Source: Closterium sp. NIES-65 (Eukaryota > Streptophyta > Zygnematophyceae > Desmidiales > Closteriaceae). Taken from it: a stretch of 64,000 nucleotides of DNA. The notes under the pieces were generated by a model. That model made no database searches. It was not told the origin of the DNA and saw only the letters and a program-made list of their open reading frames with translations. Each line of letters begins with the position of its first letter. The first letter of the stretch is position 1. The stretch lies in NCBI GenBank assembly GCA_948144175.1, contig CANXME010000320.1, positions 702,501 through 766,500 of the forward strand, written 5' to 3'. Positions 34,363-44,930 of the stretch are shown here, one piece after another. Position numbers and translations under genes: made by a program.

Positions 34363-35667
34363 TCAAGAAGTGAGCAAGTGAGGCAAGGTACGTAAAAGAC
34401 CTAACAGAGTACAGAAGCGCTGATGGTCACAAGGCGCAAGTGCCTTGGTGAAGATATCAGCAGTGTTGGCCTCAGAGGCCACGTAAGCAAGACGCAACTG
34501 ACCGCGCTGCTGCAGCTCACGAGCAAGAAAGTAGCGAAGAGCGATGTGCTTCGCTCTGTGCTCCAGTCTGTGCTCCCGACACAAGGCCAGCATAGCCTTG
34601 TTGTCTACGTATAGAACTGGAGGAGAACGAGGCGGCTCTCCTAGGTCAGTCAGCAGGTAGGTGAGCCAGCGTAGCTCCTGTGCAGCCATGGCCCCTGCGT
34701 AGATCTCAGCCTCACAACTGGAGCCGAGAACAGAAGACGAGCGGGTAGACTGCCACGAAACAGAGCCGGAACCAAGGCTGAAGGTGTAACCCTGTGACGA
34801 CCGCTGCGTAGCCTGGTCGTCAGCCCAAGAAGCATCTGCGTGACCAGTGAGGACCACTGGAATCCGCCCTCCAAGCACAAGCCCCATGCCCGACGTACTG
34901 CACAAGTAGCGCAACACCCTCTTCACTGCAGCCATGTGCTTTGGTCTGTGTCTCCCAGGAGCAACATAGCGTGCCAGAATGCTAAGAGGGTATGCAAGGT
35001 CAAGTCGAGTGCAGGTCATCAGGTACATGAGGCAGCCAACAAGCTCTGGGTACGGGCCACTCGACTCTACGGACTCATCCGAAGGCAGAGCTGAGAGCGA
35101 GTGGCGAGTAGACAGAGGAGTGGCCTGAGGCGAGGAGTACGTGAAGCCGAAGCGGTGAAGGACCTGCTGCACCATGTGTGACTGAGTCAGGGTAATGGTG
35201 CGCTGTGCTCTGTCCCGGGTGATCTGCAAGCCAAGGTAGCTGTGCAGTTCACCCAGGTCAGTGCACGTGTGTCTCTTCTGCAGCTCGGACTTCACGTAGG
35301 CGAGTCCAGCAGTGTCAGCAGTGGCAAAGACCAAGTTGTCGACGTACACGAGGATGTAGAACGGCGGCAAAGAAGTGTCGGTGCGCAGAAACAGCGACGG
35401 GTCGGCAGTAGAAGGAGCAAAGCCAAGAGCCGCAAGCGTAGTCCTCAGTGTGTCGTGCCACTTACGAGGTGCCTGGCGGAGACCATAGACTGGCCGTCGG
35501 AGGCTCCACTGGGTACCAGGAGGAAAAGTCCCAGCGAAGCCAGGTGGGCGGCGCAGCCAGATCTCCTCGTGCAGGCTGCCCTGCAAGAAAGCAGGGCTAA
35601 AGTCAAGAGAGTGAAGCTCGTAGTCACGGTGAGCGGCTATGTGCAGCAGTACCCGAAGAGTGGTCAT
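34363..35667 (-). CDS. Element D reverse transcriptase-RNase H, catalytic Asp changed
   Basis: 434 codons are open on the minus strand after a stop at 35713-35715 (TAG where A has CAG). The first ATG sits inside RT (MTTLRVLLH). The catalytic motif is YVDN instead of YVDD (plus strand near 35336-35347), which removes an essential metal-binding Asp. RNase H blocks ADASWADD, SCEAEIYAGAMAAQELRW, VDNKAML and KHIALRYFLAREL are present. The enzyme should be inactive even if it were made. Confidence 0.85.
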   Translation of the reverse strand: MTTLRVLLHIAAHRDYELHSLDFSPAFLQGSLHEEIWLRRPPGFAGTFPPGTQWSLRRPVYGLRQAPRKWHDTLRTTLAALGFAPSTADPSLFLRTDTSLPPFYILVYVDNLVFATADTAGLAYVKSELQKRHTCTDLGELHSYLGLQITRDRAQRTITLTQSHMVQQVLHRFGFTYSSPQATPLSTRHSLSALPSDESVESSGPYPELVGCLMYLMTCTRLDLAYPLSILARYVAPGRHRPKHMAAVKRVLRYLCSTSGMGLVLGGRIPVVLTGHADASWADDQATQRSSQGYTFSLGSGSVSWQSTRSSSVLGSSCEAEIYAGAMAAQELRWLTYLLTDLGEPPRSPPVLYVDNKAMLALCREHRLEHRAKHIALRYFLARELQQRGQLRLAYVASEANTADIFTKALAPCDHQRFCTLLGLLRTLPHLLTS

Positions 35668-38600
35668 CTTCGGGGTGGGAGAGAAGGTCTGAAAGTAGTC
35701 AACTCCCTGCCGCTAACTGAAGCCACGAGCCACGTAGCGCGCCTTGAAGACAGGCGGAGAACCCGGCGGCCGCTTCACCCTGAAAATCCACATGCCACTG
35801 ACGATGTTTGCCCTAGGAGGGGGAACCTCGTCGACGTAGGTGCCTGTGGACTTCCAAGAAGCCATCTCTGCATCCATGGCTGCCTGCCACTGAGAGGAGT
35901 AGGGACCCTATATCGCCTCCGCGTAAGAGCGCGGAGTCGGGATGTCTGGTGCATCCGGGTCTCCCTCAGGGGCAAGTAGCATGGTCACGAGATGAGGTGA
36001 AGCAGCAGCAAAGCACTGGAACTCCTCCTGCCTGTCCTCAAGGACGTCCGTGCCAAGGGCACACTCACCGCCGACGGACGGAGGACAGACAGACTCAGAC
36101 TCAGCGACAAGACTAGCAGCGTAGTCTAGGCGACAGCGAGCAGCGAAGTCGACAAGCTCAGAAACGAAGGCAGACGCAGCAGTGGACTCAAAGGAAGGGT
36201 CAGTGACGACAGTAGCAAGGAGACGCGTGACAGTAGGACTGGCAGCACGAAGGGAGTCCGACTCCGGGTCGGCAAGAACAGGAAGGGAGGACTTAGGAGG
36301 AGAAGGCAAGGGGGCACGCAGCGGAGCAGTGGACGGACGCAGAGACATCCGGTGCGTGCCGGGGACAGGAGGAGGACGCTGACGCAAACCCCGTCTACTA
36401 GTGCGAGCAGCACGGACAGGCGACGCAGGACGAGACGCAGGCTCACGACGCTCGGCAAGACCTCCAGTAGGACCAGTGTAGGGAGAAGGAGCAGGCAGAG
36501 GAGAGGTAGGCTGTAACTGTGACTCGGACTGGACACTCGGTGGACACTCTAAGGGATGAGCCGGACTAGCAGAGGGCGGAAGACCAAGAACCTGCTCAAG
36601 GAGCGGAACGAAGTACGGCCGCGGCCGCTCAGCATCACCAGCACCAGAAGGGACAGCACCAGCACCCCGAACGACAGCACCAGCGCCAGCATCACCCCCA
36701 GCTCCAGCAGCGCCAACTCCAGTACCCTCAGAGGCACCAGCACCAGAGGCACCCTCAGCGGGTCCAGCTCCAGTACCCTCAGTAGTACCGACGCCCGTAG
36801 CACCACCAGCTCCAATACGAGAAGCACCCGTAGGCCCAGAAGCTCCAGTACTCCCGGTAGGAGCACCTCCGGGACCCGAGGCAGCAGCACCCTCAGCACC
36901 AGCAGAACCTCCAGCACCCGCAGCACCTCCAGGTCTAGCAGCTCGCCTCTAGCGACACGCAAACCACTCACGCAGCTCCTATGGAGAGAGAGTAGGTCCG
37001 CCGGGACAAAGCACCCAAAGAACCTCCAGGCCCAGCACCGCCAGAAGCCTCACGCGCAGGTCCAGTAACCTCAGACTCCGCACCCCCAGACGCAGCACCC
37101 CCAGGCTCAGCACCCCCAGACGCAGCACCACCAGGCAAAGCACCCACAGGCTCAGCACCCCTAGGCGCAGCACCCCAAGAGTCAGCACCCCCAAGCTCAG
37201 CACACCCAGAGTCAGCACCCCCAGACCCAGCACCCGCAGGCTCAGCACCCCTAGCAGCACCAGAGTTAACAGCTACCTCGACAGGGTCGACTGCATCTAC
37301 CTGAGACACACCTGAGGGGGCAGGACCCGGAGGGGGGAGGGGGTCTACCGGAGGGGGACCTGGCGTAAGGAAGAGCGGCCGGGGGGGGAGGGACGCAGTG
37401 CGGTAGGGGAAGAGACGGTAGTAGGGAACCGACTCGTCAAATGTGACGTCCTGGGAGGACAGAACACGGCGCGAGGTGGGGTGGTAGAACTGCCAGGCCG
37501 GCGCGTCAGGGGGGAAGCCAAGGAAGACGCAGGGAACAGCACGAGGGGACAGCTTGTTCGCAGACAAGTCGCGGACAAACGCCCGAGATCCCCAGACACG
37601 GAACGCAGACGCATCGCCAACCTTCCCCGTCCACAGCAAAGCAGGTGAGGTCTCCGGCATGGAGACCCGGGGATGAAGGTTGATCTGATGCGCCGCGTAC
37701 CGAACCGCAAACGGCCACAGAAAATGGGGGGCAGCCGCATGGACCATGGTGTACGAGCGACGTCCATGACCATGCCAATGCGGCGCTCAGCAATCCCATT
37801 TTGCTGCGGAGAGTCCGGAAGCGTGAAGGAGAAGGTCTGGCGGATGCCTCGTGCACGACAGAAGGCTCGCAGAAGGTCAGAGGAGAACTCTCCGCCTCTG
37901 TCAGAGTGCAGACGTAGAACAGGCAAGTCCGAGCCGAAACTCTCTCTGAGCTGGAGACGAGCTGCGCGGATCCAGGCTATCAACACGGCAGTGACCTCAC
38001 CTCAGTGCTGCGCAAAGGGAAGACTGTGGTGTAACGCGAGTAGTCGTCAAGCACCAGCAGGAAGTAACGCTCGTGACCCTGTCCACGGACGCGGGCTGGG
38101 CCCCACACGTCCATGTGAAGCGTCTGCAGCAGAGCCTCTGTCGGAGGAAACTCGGAGGAGTGAGGAGCAGCGCGCTGCCGCCCCTTGACACAGGGAACCC
38201 AGGTGGGGGCAGGCCCCGGAGGAAGGAGAGGGAGGGACCGGGGGAGACCAGAGACAAGGACACGGGAGGCCATGCCTCGAAGACAAGGCAGGGAGGGGTG
38301 ACCAAGGCGGTGGTGCCAGAGGAGAGTCTGGTGTGACAGGAGACGACACGAGCAGAGGGCAGACTTAGGACCAGACCTGGACGCCGCAGCAAACAACTGA
38401 CCCGACGCGGCTACCTGAGCAGACTCAGCGACCGGAGGAGACTCAGTAGTCAGTGTGTACAGGCTCGACCCCGGCTGATGGGTAAACGTGGCCAAGTGAC
38501 GGCCCGTCCTAGCACAGGTACAGTGGGTCACCCGCTGACCCGCAAGAGTGAACTTGTGAACCCCTCCATCCTGGAGGTAAGCACCACTCACCAAGTTCGT

Positions 38601-40308
38601 AGAGAACGAGGGGAGGTAAAGACCCAACAGTGTGCCAGAAGGGGCCGCCGGACATGGTAAAACAGTAGAGAAGTGGGCAAGGACAGTACCCTCAGAGGGG
38701 TCTGCCAGGGAGACTGCCACCGGCCGACTAAGCGACGTAAGCATGGTGCGGTCTCGAATGAAGGAGCAGGAAGCACCTGAGTCAAGGGTGAAGTTGTGGG
38801 TGGCCGGAGCCGACGCGGTACCTGAGAGCGCAGACTCACCAGCACCTGGGGCAGCAGGCTCAGTGGCACCTAGAGCAGCAGCCTAACCAGCACCTAGAGC
38901 AGCAGCCTCAATGCTCGGGTGAGGCGGAAAACACCGGTAACAGTCACCCTCATCACTAATAGTCATAGCATACATTGCAGCAAGAATAGCATCATAATCA
39001 AGATCAAAGATCGCAACACCCGCCCTAAACAGCTCGCCCCAGCGAGGGATCTCAGTAGCGTCGGGGAACTGATGACGCCAAGCGTCCGTCAGGCGGCCGA
39101 AGCAGCGCTGGGTGGAGTGCGGACCCCCACACTGCTCACCCGCGCGGTCGCCAGTATGTAGAACGTAGGTACCGGGGCCAGCACCCCCACCCCGCTGACG
39201 AGTAGTGTACCACTCACGAAGCTGCTGGGGGGAAGGGGTCTCACGAGTGCGCTGCTGTTGCTGCTGCTGGCGCTGACCACCACCGGAGCCGACCCTCTGT
39301 GAAGAGCCGCCCCAACCAGCTCCACCTCCTGCCGCCGCTACCTCCACAACCGCCTCCACCTCCACCACCTCCGCTCGCACCGCCACCACTGCCGCCTCCT
39401 CCGCCTCCACTGCCGCCACTAGTGCCCCCACTCCCACCACCACTCCCACCGCCACCCCCACCCCCTCCGCCGCCTCCACCGCTGCCTCCACCGCCCCCGC
39501 CAGCTCCTCCAGCGCCCTTGCCCCCCTTGCCCTTGCCTGAGCGGCGTCTCCCGCTAGGGGCAGACGCCGCGCCGACCGACTCCAGACCAACGAGGTCGGC
39601 CGCAGCAGCAGAGGCAACAGAGGGCAAGAGGGGGGAGGGGGAGCACCCCTCAAAGACAGGGGTACGAGGGTCACCACGAGAGGCTCCTACAGCGACTATA
39701 CTCTTTTCTGCTGCTAGGAGGCGCTCCTCGAGGAGGTCAACGGTGAGGGTAGTGGGGCAAACAGAGAGGAAGTGGTCCCTGACCGAGCAAAGGGTGTCAG
39801 GGAGCCGGGTGACTATGTAGTAGAGGGTGATGTACATGGGCGGGCGGTTCTTGGCGCAGAACTCAGCAGGAAGCGCAGCGCAGTAGCGAATGTCACTAGT
39901 GCGAAGGTGCGTAATGAGGTCACCGACTGTGTGAAAAACGGCGAGGGCAGGGAAGAGGTACGGCAGTATGAGGCGGCTAAGGGCAGCAGTGGCAGGGGAA
40001 GAGTAGCGTGCAACGACATCGTCTTACAAGGTCTTAACACTCTTGTACTGACTAAAATGCGCGCGCTTAGCGGTCGGTAAGTGGCGGCGCACAGCAAGGC
40101 GGGCAGCAGCATCGCGCGTGGCCCACTGTGAGTGAACAGTGGCGTCAGCATCAGCAGCAGGGGCAGGAGAGGCACCAGAGGTGAGGTCAAACAGAGAGAG
40201 ACCGTCTGCCCTATCGCATTGTAGGAAAAGCTGCAGATCATCTACCCAGACCTCAAAGTCAACAGCCCGACCCTCAGCGTCAAAGATGAGAACGCTTGGG
40301 GTGGCCAT
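35668..40308 (-). pseudogene. Element D Gag-protease-integrase-spacer, heavily broken
   Basis: Gag starts at 40308 (MATPSVLIFDAEG) and meets TAA at 40024-40026. It continues in frame through the Gly-rich run, shifts near 39320, then gives a short Gln run and the variant zinc motif, and stops at 38883 (TAG for GAG). Protease and pre-integrase follow on the minus strand. The integrase is scrambled near 38000, where the segment between its first and second Asp is rearranged, and shifts again near 37750. The spacer frames change near 36970 and 36540. A TAG at 35908 precedes RT. Integrase triad residues are present but lie in different frames. Confidence 0.8.
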
Positions 40309-41311
40309 GACAGCAGTAGACTTGCAGAGAGAGCAGCGGGGTAGGGCAGTGCAGTGGTAGAGGCGCTGCTCTTACCAGACAGGCGGGGCGGGCCGAAGCA
40401 GGCCGGCAGGGACAGGGTCGCGACTGCAGGGACTGCGGCGTCTCGGCTGCGGCGGCGCGGCGGCTCGGTAGCTCGGCGGCTCGGCTGCAGGGCGACCCGG
40501 CAGCTCGGCGGTTCGGCGGCTCGGCGGCTCGGCAGCTCCGCGGCTCGGCTGCAGGGCGACTCGGTGGCTCGGCGGCCCGGCAGCTCGGCGGCTCGGCGGC
40601 TCGGCAGCTCGGCGGCTCGGAGGCTCGGCAGCACGGCGGCTCGGCAGTGACGGTGGCTCGGCTGCTCGAGGGGGCCGGGAAGGGCGGCTGAGGGGCTGAG
40701 GAAGGGCAGCAGGGCCGCGAAGGGAGGCAACTGGGCCGTAAGGGGCGGCAACGAGGCCGCTAAGGGGCGGTGACGGGGCCGCTGAAGGGCGGCGACGAGG
40801 CCGCTGAGGGGCGGCGACGGGGCCGCTGAAGGGCGGCGACGAGGCCGCTAAGGGGCGGCGACGGGGCCGCTGAAGGGCCGCGACGAGGCAGCTGAGGGGC
40901 GGCGACGGGGCTGCTGAAGGGCGGCGACGAGGCAGCTGAGGGGCGGCGACGAGGCCGCTAAGGGGCGGCGATGGGTCCGCTGAAGGGCGGCGACGAGGCC
41001 GCTAAGGGGTGGCGAAGGGGCCGCTGTAGGGCGGCGACAAGGCCGAGGGGAGGAGGGACGGCGACAGGGCTGTTAAGGGCGGCTACGGGGTCACCGCTCG
41101 GCGGCGACGGGGCCTTAAGGGGCGGTCGCGGGGCCGTAAGAGGTGGTGACGAGGCCGCTAAGGGGCCACGCGGGGCCTAGAGAGGGCAGCGACGGGGCCG
41201 CTAAGGAGGGCGCAACTCGGGCAGGGGTGGCACGCGCCCCGGGTAGGAAAAAAAAATCAAATCTTGGTGGGCCCTAGGAACAGTTCCCATGAGCGAACCT
41301 TCTCGATACCA
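40309..41311 (-). other. Element D GC-rich leader and primer site
   Basis: The plus strand shows GGCTCGGCGGC and GCAGCTCGGCG units at about 40440-40660, then about 22-bp GGGGCGGCGACGAGGCCGCTAA units at about 40740-41060. The minus-strand primer site begins TGGTATCGAGA at 41311, with the same missing A as in A and K. Confidence 0.7.
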
Positions 41312-41439
41312 TGAGAAACTTAGAACGAGAATGAATGACTAAGGAATGAAAGTGATACAAATATGAAACCCTAGAATTGTGTACCCCTTAGTATCTAACC
41401 CGCTACAGCCTACACAGGCTAGACCATATAAGTTCGACA
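41312..41439 (-). repeat. Element D 5' LTR
   Basis: 128 bp, with two substitutions relative to 34023-34150. It is followed by the GTACA duplication. Confidence 0.92.
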
Positions 41440-41444
41440 GTACA

Positions 41445-41519
41445 AACCTAGAAATGTGTTGTACCCCATATGTGCTACCCAACTATAGCCTATACAAGCT
41501 AAGTCATACAAGTCTGACA
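41445..41519 (-). repeat. Element C 5' LTR, second part
   Basis: 75 bp that complete the 53 bp at 33970-34022 to the full 128-bp LTR. It ends TCTGACA and is followed by the AAAGA duplication of C. Confidence 0.9.
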
Positions 41520-41524
41520 AAAGA

Positions 41525-41848
41525 TAGATTGATTAAAGCAAAAAGATACAAGGTTTTATAAGAGTACGAAGAATATGAAAGGATACAATTAATAACCGTT
41601 TTATTGTTGCTGTTGCGGTTCGATACAGTGACGACTCGGGAAACTGCTCAATAGCGAATCAGTTGTTTGTCCTTGATGTCGCGCTGTGTTTGTCAAGTCA
41701 AGGGTTGCTGACCTTTGACCTTCGCGTAACCTCCACCAATCTCTTGTCAACCTCCGATGGTTGACTCGCCGTTGTTCCTCTGTAGTTTGCCTCGTTTGTA
41801 GTTCGGTGTTATGACACATAAGAAGCGTTTGATTAATTGTTTCCAATA
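41525..41848 (-). repeat. Element E 5' LTR, second part
   Basis: Continues the LTR interrupted at 26730. It matches 5837-6167 closely, including the internal TTATTGTTGCTGTTGCGG block. The outer end reads CCAATA instead of CCAACA, so the terminal TG (minus strand) has become TA. Confidence 0.8.
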
Positions 41849-42067
41849 GTCATTATCTTCCGGTGCAACACTCTAGCACCGCGAACCTTCCTGAGGTGAC
41901 CGTAGGCATGAGATTGCAACATGGGTATCGAGAGCGACTCAGAATCCTTCACATTGCCACCTCCGAAAACTTCGATGAACTAAGGTGGCGTCCGGCACAC
42001 GCTCACGCGTAAGGATGGCCAGAGGATCCGGAGGCCAGACAAACCTGACTGCTGAAGCGCAGTCCGA
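41849..42067. other. Unassigned 219 bp between elements E and F
   Basis: I see no known domain or repeat. It lies between the outer end of the E LTR and the point where F's pol is cut off, so it may be original target sequence or the scar of a deletion that removed F's RT, RNase H and 3' LTR. Confidence 0.4.
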
Positions 42068-43816
42068 CACACCTGACGGGGCAGGACCCTGAGGGGAGAG
42101 GGGGTCTACCGGGGGAGGACCTGGCGCAAGGAAGAGCGGCGACGGGGGGAGGGGCGTAGTGCGGTAGGGGAAGAGACGGTAGTAAGGCACCGACTCGTCA
42201 AAGGTGACGTCCTGGGAGGACAGAACACGGCGCGAGGTGGGGTGGTAAAACTGCCACCCAGGCGCGTTAGGGGGGAAGCTAAGGAAGACGCATGGAACAG
42301 CACGGGGGGACAGCTTGTCCGTAGAGAAGTCGCGGACAAACGCCCGAGATCCCCAGACCCGAAACGCAGACGCATCGCCAACCTTCCCCGTCCACCGCAA
42401 GGTGGGGGAGGTCTCTGGCAAGGAGACTCGGGGCTGAAGGTTGAGCTGATGCGCTGCGTACTGAACCGCAAACGGCCACAGAAAATTGGGGGCAGCCGCA
42501 TGGATCATGGACGTAGGAGCGACGTCCATGACCATGCCGATGCGGCGCTCAGCAATCCCATTTTGCTGTGGAGAGGTCGGAAGCGTGAAGGTCTGGCGGA
42601 TGCCCTGTGCTCGATAGAAGGCTCCCAGACGGGCAGAGGAAAACTCCTCGCCTCTGTCAGAGTGCAGACGCAGAACAGGAAAGTCCGAGCCGAAACTCTC
42701 TCTGAGCTGGAGACGAGCTGCGCGGATCCAGTCGATCAACACCTCAGTGACGTCACCCTTGCTGCGCAAGGGGAAGACTGTGGTGTAACGCGAGTAGTCG
42801 TCAACCACCAACAGGAAGTAACGCTCGTGCCTCTGGCCACGGACGTGGGCGGGGCCCCACACGTCCATGTGAAGAGTCTGCAGCGGAGCCTCTGTCGGAG
42901 GAAAATCGGAGGAGTGAGGGGCGGCGCGCTGTCGCCCCTCAACGCAGGGGACGCAGGTAGGGGCAGGCCCCGGAGGTAGGGGAGGGAGAGACCAGGGGAG
43001 ACCAGAGACAAGGACACGGGAGGCCATGCCTCGGAGACGAGGCAGGGAGGGGTGACCAAGGCGGTGGTGCCAAAGGAGAGTCTGGTGGGAGAGGAGACGA
43101 CACGAGCAGGGAGCAGACTCAGGACCAGACCTGGACACTGCAGCAAACACCTGACTCGACGCAGCTACCTGACCAGACTCAGCAGCCGGAGGAGACTCAG
43201 TAGTAAGTGTGTACAGGCTCGACCCTGGCCGACGGGTGAACGTGGCCAAGTGTCGGCCTGTCCGAGCACACGTGCAGTGGGTCACCCGCTGACTCGCAGG
43301 AGTGAACTGGTCAACCCCCCCATCCTGTAGATCAGCACCACTCACCAAGTTTGTAGAGAACGAGGGGAGGTAAAGACCTGACAGGGTGCCAGAGGGGGCT
43401 GCCGGACACGGTAAGACAGTGGAGAAGCGAGCAAGGACAGGACCCCCAGAGGGATCCGCCAGGGAGACCGCAACCGGCCGACTAAGCGGCGTAAGCGTGG
43501 TGCGGTCTCGAAAGAAGGAGCGGGAAGCACTCGAGTCAAGGGTGAAGGTGTGTAAGGCCTGAGCCGACGTGGTACCTGAGAGAGCAGACTCACCATCACC
43601 TGGGGCAGCAGACGCACTAGCACCTGGAGGAGTAGACGCACTAGCACCTAGAGCAGCAGCCTCACCAGCACCTAGAGCAGCAGCCTCAATGCCCGGGTTA
43701 GACGGAACACACAGGTAACTGTCACCCACATCACTAGTAGGCAATGCATACATAGAAGTGAGGATAGCATCATAGTCAAGAGCATAGATATCTACCCTCT
43801 GCCTAAGCAGCTCCAC
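41939..43816 (-). CDS. Element F protease-integrase segment
   Basis: 625 codons are open on the minus strand; only the part from 43816 to about 42068 is retroelement, and the last roughly 40 residues read into unrelated sequence. It starts MELLRQRVDIYALDYDAI, the Gag end. The protease site is DSSA instead of DSGA. The pre-integrase module (WHHRLGHPS, CVPC) is present. Integrase has HMDVWGPAHVRG, HSDRGEEFSSARLGAF and [11 protein letters not shown], keeping D-D-E, but the second block has Glu in place of Gly. The integrase tail with [10 protein letters not shown] is complete. Confidence 0.8.
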   Translation of the reverse strand: MELLRQRVDIYALDYDAILTSMYALPTSDVGDSYLCVPSNPGIEAAALGAGEAAALGASASTPPGASASAAPGDGESALSGTTSAQALHTFTLDSSASRSFFRDRTTLTPLSRPVAVSLADPSGGPVLARFSTVLPCPAAPSGTLSGLYLPSFSTNLVSGADLQDGGVDQFTPASQRVTHCTCARTGRHLATFTRRPGSSLYTLTTESPPAAESGQVAASSQVFAAVSRSGPESAPCSCRLLSHQTLLWHHRLGHPSLPRLRGMASRVLVSGLPWSLPPLPPGPAPTCVPCVEGRQRAAPHSSDFPPTEAPLQTLHMDVWGPAHVRGQRHERYFLLVVDDYSRYTTVFPLRSKGDVTEVLIDWIRAARLQLRESFGSDFPVLRLHSDRGEEFSSARLGAFYRAQGIRQTFTLPTSPQQNGIAERRIGMVMDVAPTSMIHAAAPNFLWPFAVQYAAHQLNLQPRVSLPETSPTLRWTGKVGDASAFRVWGSRAFVRDFSTDKLSPRAVPCVFLSFPPNAPGWQFYHPTSRRVLSSQDVTFDESVPYYRLFPYRTTPLPPSPLFLAPGPPPVDPLSPQGPAPSGVSDCASAVRFVWPPDPLAILTRERVPDATLVHRSFRRWQCEGF

Positions 43817-44290
43817 CCAATCAGGGAGCTCAGCGTCGTCGCCAAACTCTGTACGCCAAGCGTCACTCAGACGGGCGAAGCAGCGGGACTCTGTGTGACC
43901 ACGCGTCCCGCAAGGCTGACCAGTCCGTACACCCGTGCTAATAATGTACTGGCAGCGAGCACCACTCAGCGACCCTCTACTCTAAGCGTACCACTCACGA
44001 AGCTGCTGGGGCGAAAGAGTCTTGCGCTGACGATGCTGCTGCTGCACAGGGCCACTACAAGAAGCTCCCGAACTACCCACTCCAGGACGACTCCCACTAC
44101 GGCCACCCCGACAACCCCAACTGGCGTACCACTCACGATGGTGCTGGGGCGTGAGGGACTCACGCGGACGTCGCTGGAGCATGCATCTGGCCAAGCCATG
44201 AGTAGTAGTAGCAGTAGAAAGAGCAGTAGCAGCAAGAGCACCAGTAACAGTAGTACGGGCAGGGCAGTGCTCACCAGTGGCAGAAGGGGC
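43817..44290 (-). pseudogene. Element F rearranged Gag
   Basis: The minus strand gives the variant zinc motif in one frame: Cys, 13 residues, Cys, GTRG, His, TESR, Cys-Phe, then ARLSDAW. Upstream are two copies of the SPQQLREWYA-type segment (about 43995 and 44130), separated by Gly/Ser-rich and Gln/His-rich tracts. No MATPSVL Gag domain is seen. The arrangement is as in element C. Confidence 0.6.
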
Positions 44291-44339
44291 AGGTGTACGA
44301 CGGCGGCAACGGCGAGGCCGCTACCACTGTAGGGCGAGG

Positions 44340-44930
44340 GCTCTGCGGCAGCTGCAGGGGCGGCTGCTCCAAGGGCGGCTGCTGCAGGGGTGGCTGCTCC
44401 AGGGGCGGCTGCTACAGTGGCGGCTGCTCTAGGGGCGGCCGCTGTAGGGGCGGCTGCTCCAGGGGCGGCTGCTCAAGGGGCGGCTGCTAAAGTGGCGGCT
44501 GTTCCAGGGGCGGCTGCTGCAGGGGTGGCTGCTCCAGTGGCGGCTGCTGCAGTGGCGGATGCTCCAGGGGTGGCTGCTGCAGGGGTGGCTGCTCCAGGGG
44601 CGGCTGCTGCAGTGGCGGCTGCTCCAGGGGCAGCCGCTGCAGGGGCGGCTGCTCCAGGGGCGGCTGCCGCAGTGGCGGCTGCTCCAAGGGCGGTTGCTGC
44701 AGTGGCGGCTGCTCCAGGGGCGGCCGCTGCAGGGGCGGCTGCTCCAGGGGCGGCTGCCGCAGTGGCGGCTGCTCCAGGGGCGGCTGCTGCAGTGGCGGCT
44801 GCTCCCGGGGCGGCTGCTGCAGGGGCGGCTGCTCCAGGGGCGGCAGCTGCAGTGGCGGCTGCTGCAAGGGCGGCTGCTCCAGGGGCGGCTGCTGCAACGG
44901 CGGCTGCTCCAAGGCGCGGGTTAGGGCAGG
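44340..44930 (-). repeat. 15-bp minisatellite in the element F leader
   Basis: About 39 copies of the same GGGGCGGCTGCTGCA/CCA unit found in element C, with a different order of variants, again open in several frames. Confidence 0.85.

Larger units (their letters stand above)
34023..41439 (-). mobile_element. Element D: family-1 copia nested in the 5' LTR of element C
   Basis: A 7,417-bp minus-strand element with 128-bp LTRs (34023-34150, 41312-41439) that differ at two sites. It is flanked by GTACA (34018-34022 and 41440-41444), which falls within the LTR of C. It keeps the canonical Gag start. Pol has many stops and frameshifts, and the RT catalytic motif reads YVDN. Confidence 0.93.
26731..41519 (-). 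mobile_element. Element C: family-1 copia (C/F subfamily), split by element D
   Basis: Minus-strand element flanked by AAAGA (26726-26730 and 41520-41524), inserted in the 5' LTR of element E. Its left LTR is 26731-26858. Its right LTR is split by D into 33970-34022 and 41445-41519, and the parts add up to the same 128 bp, with four differences from the left LTR. Without D the element is about 7.37 kb. Order on the minus strand: LTR, primer site (33969-33958), repeat-rich leader, rearranged Gag, protease, integrase, RT and RNase H. It differs from A, B, D and K in lacking the MATPSVL Gag N-terminus. Confidence 0.9.
5742..41848 (-). mobile_element. Element E: old Ty1/copia element (family 2), split by four insertions
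   Basis: Minus-strand copia element recovered by subtracting later insertions: A (6200-13689), B (16383-23876), a solo LTR (25734-25983) and C with D inside it (26731-41519), each with its 5-bp duplication. What remains is about 6.06 kb, a normal copia size. Order on the minus strand is 5' LTR (41848-41525 plus 26730-26609), primer site at 26608-26597 (TGGTATGAGAGC), Gag, protease, integrase, reverse transcriptase, RNase H, polypurine tract (6182-6168) and 3' LTR (6167-5742). The two LTRs align along almost their whole length, and the interruption by C falls exactly where they should join. All coding parts carry stops and frameshifts. No target duplication was found for E; its left LTR edge looks about 20 bp short. 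Confidence 0.85.
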
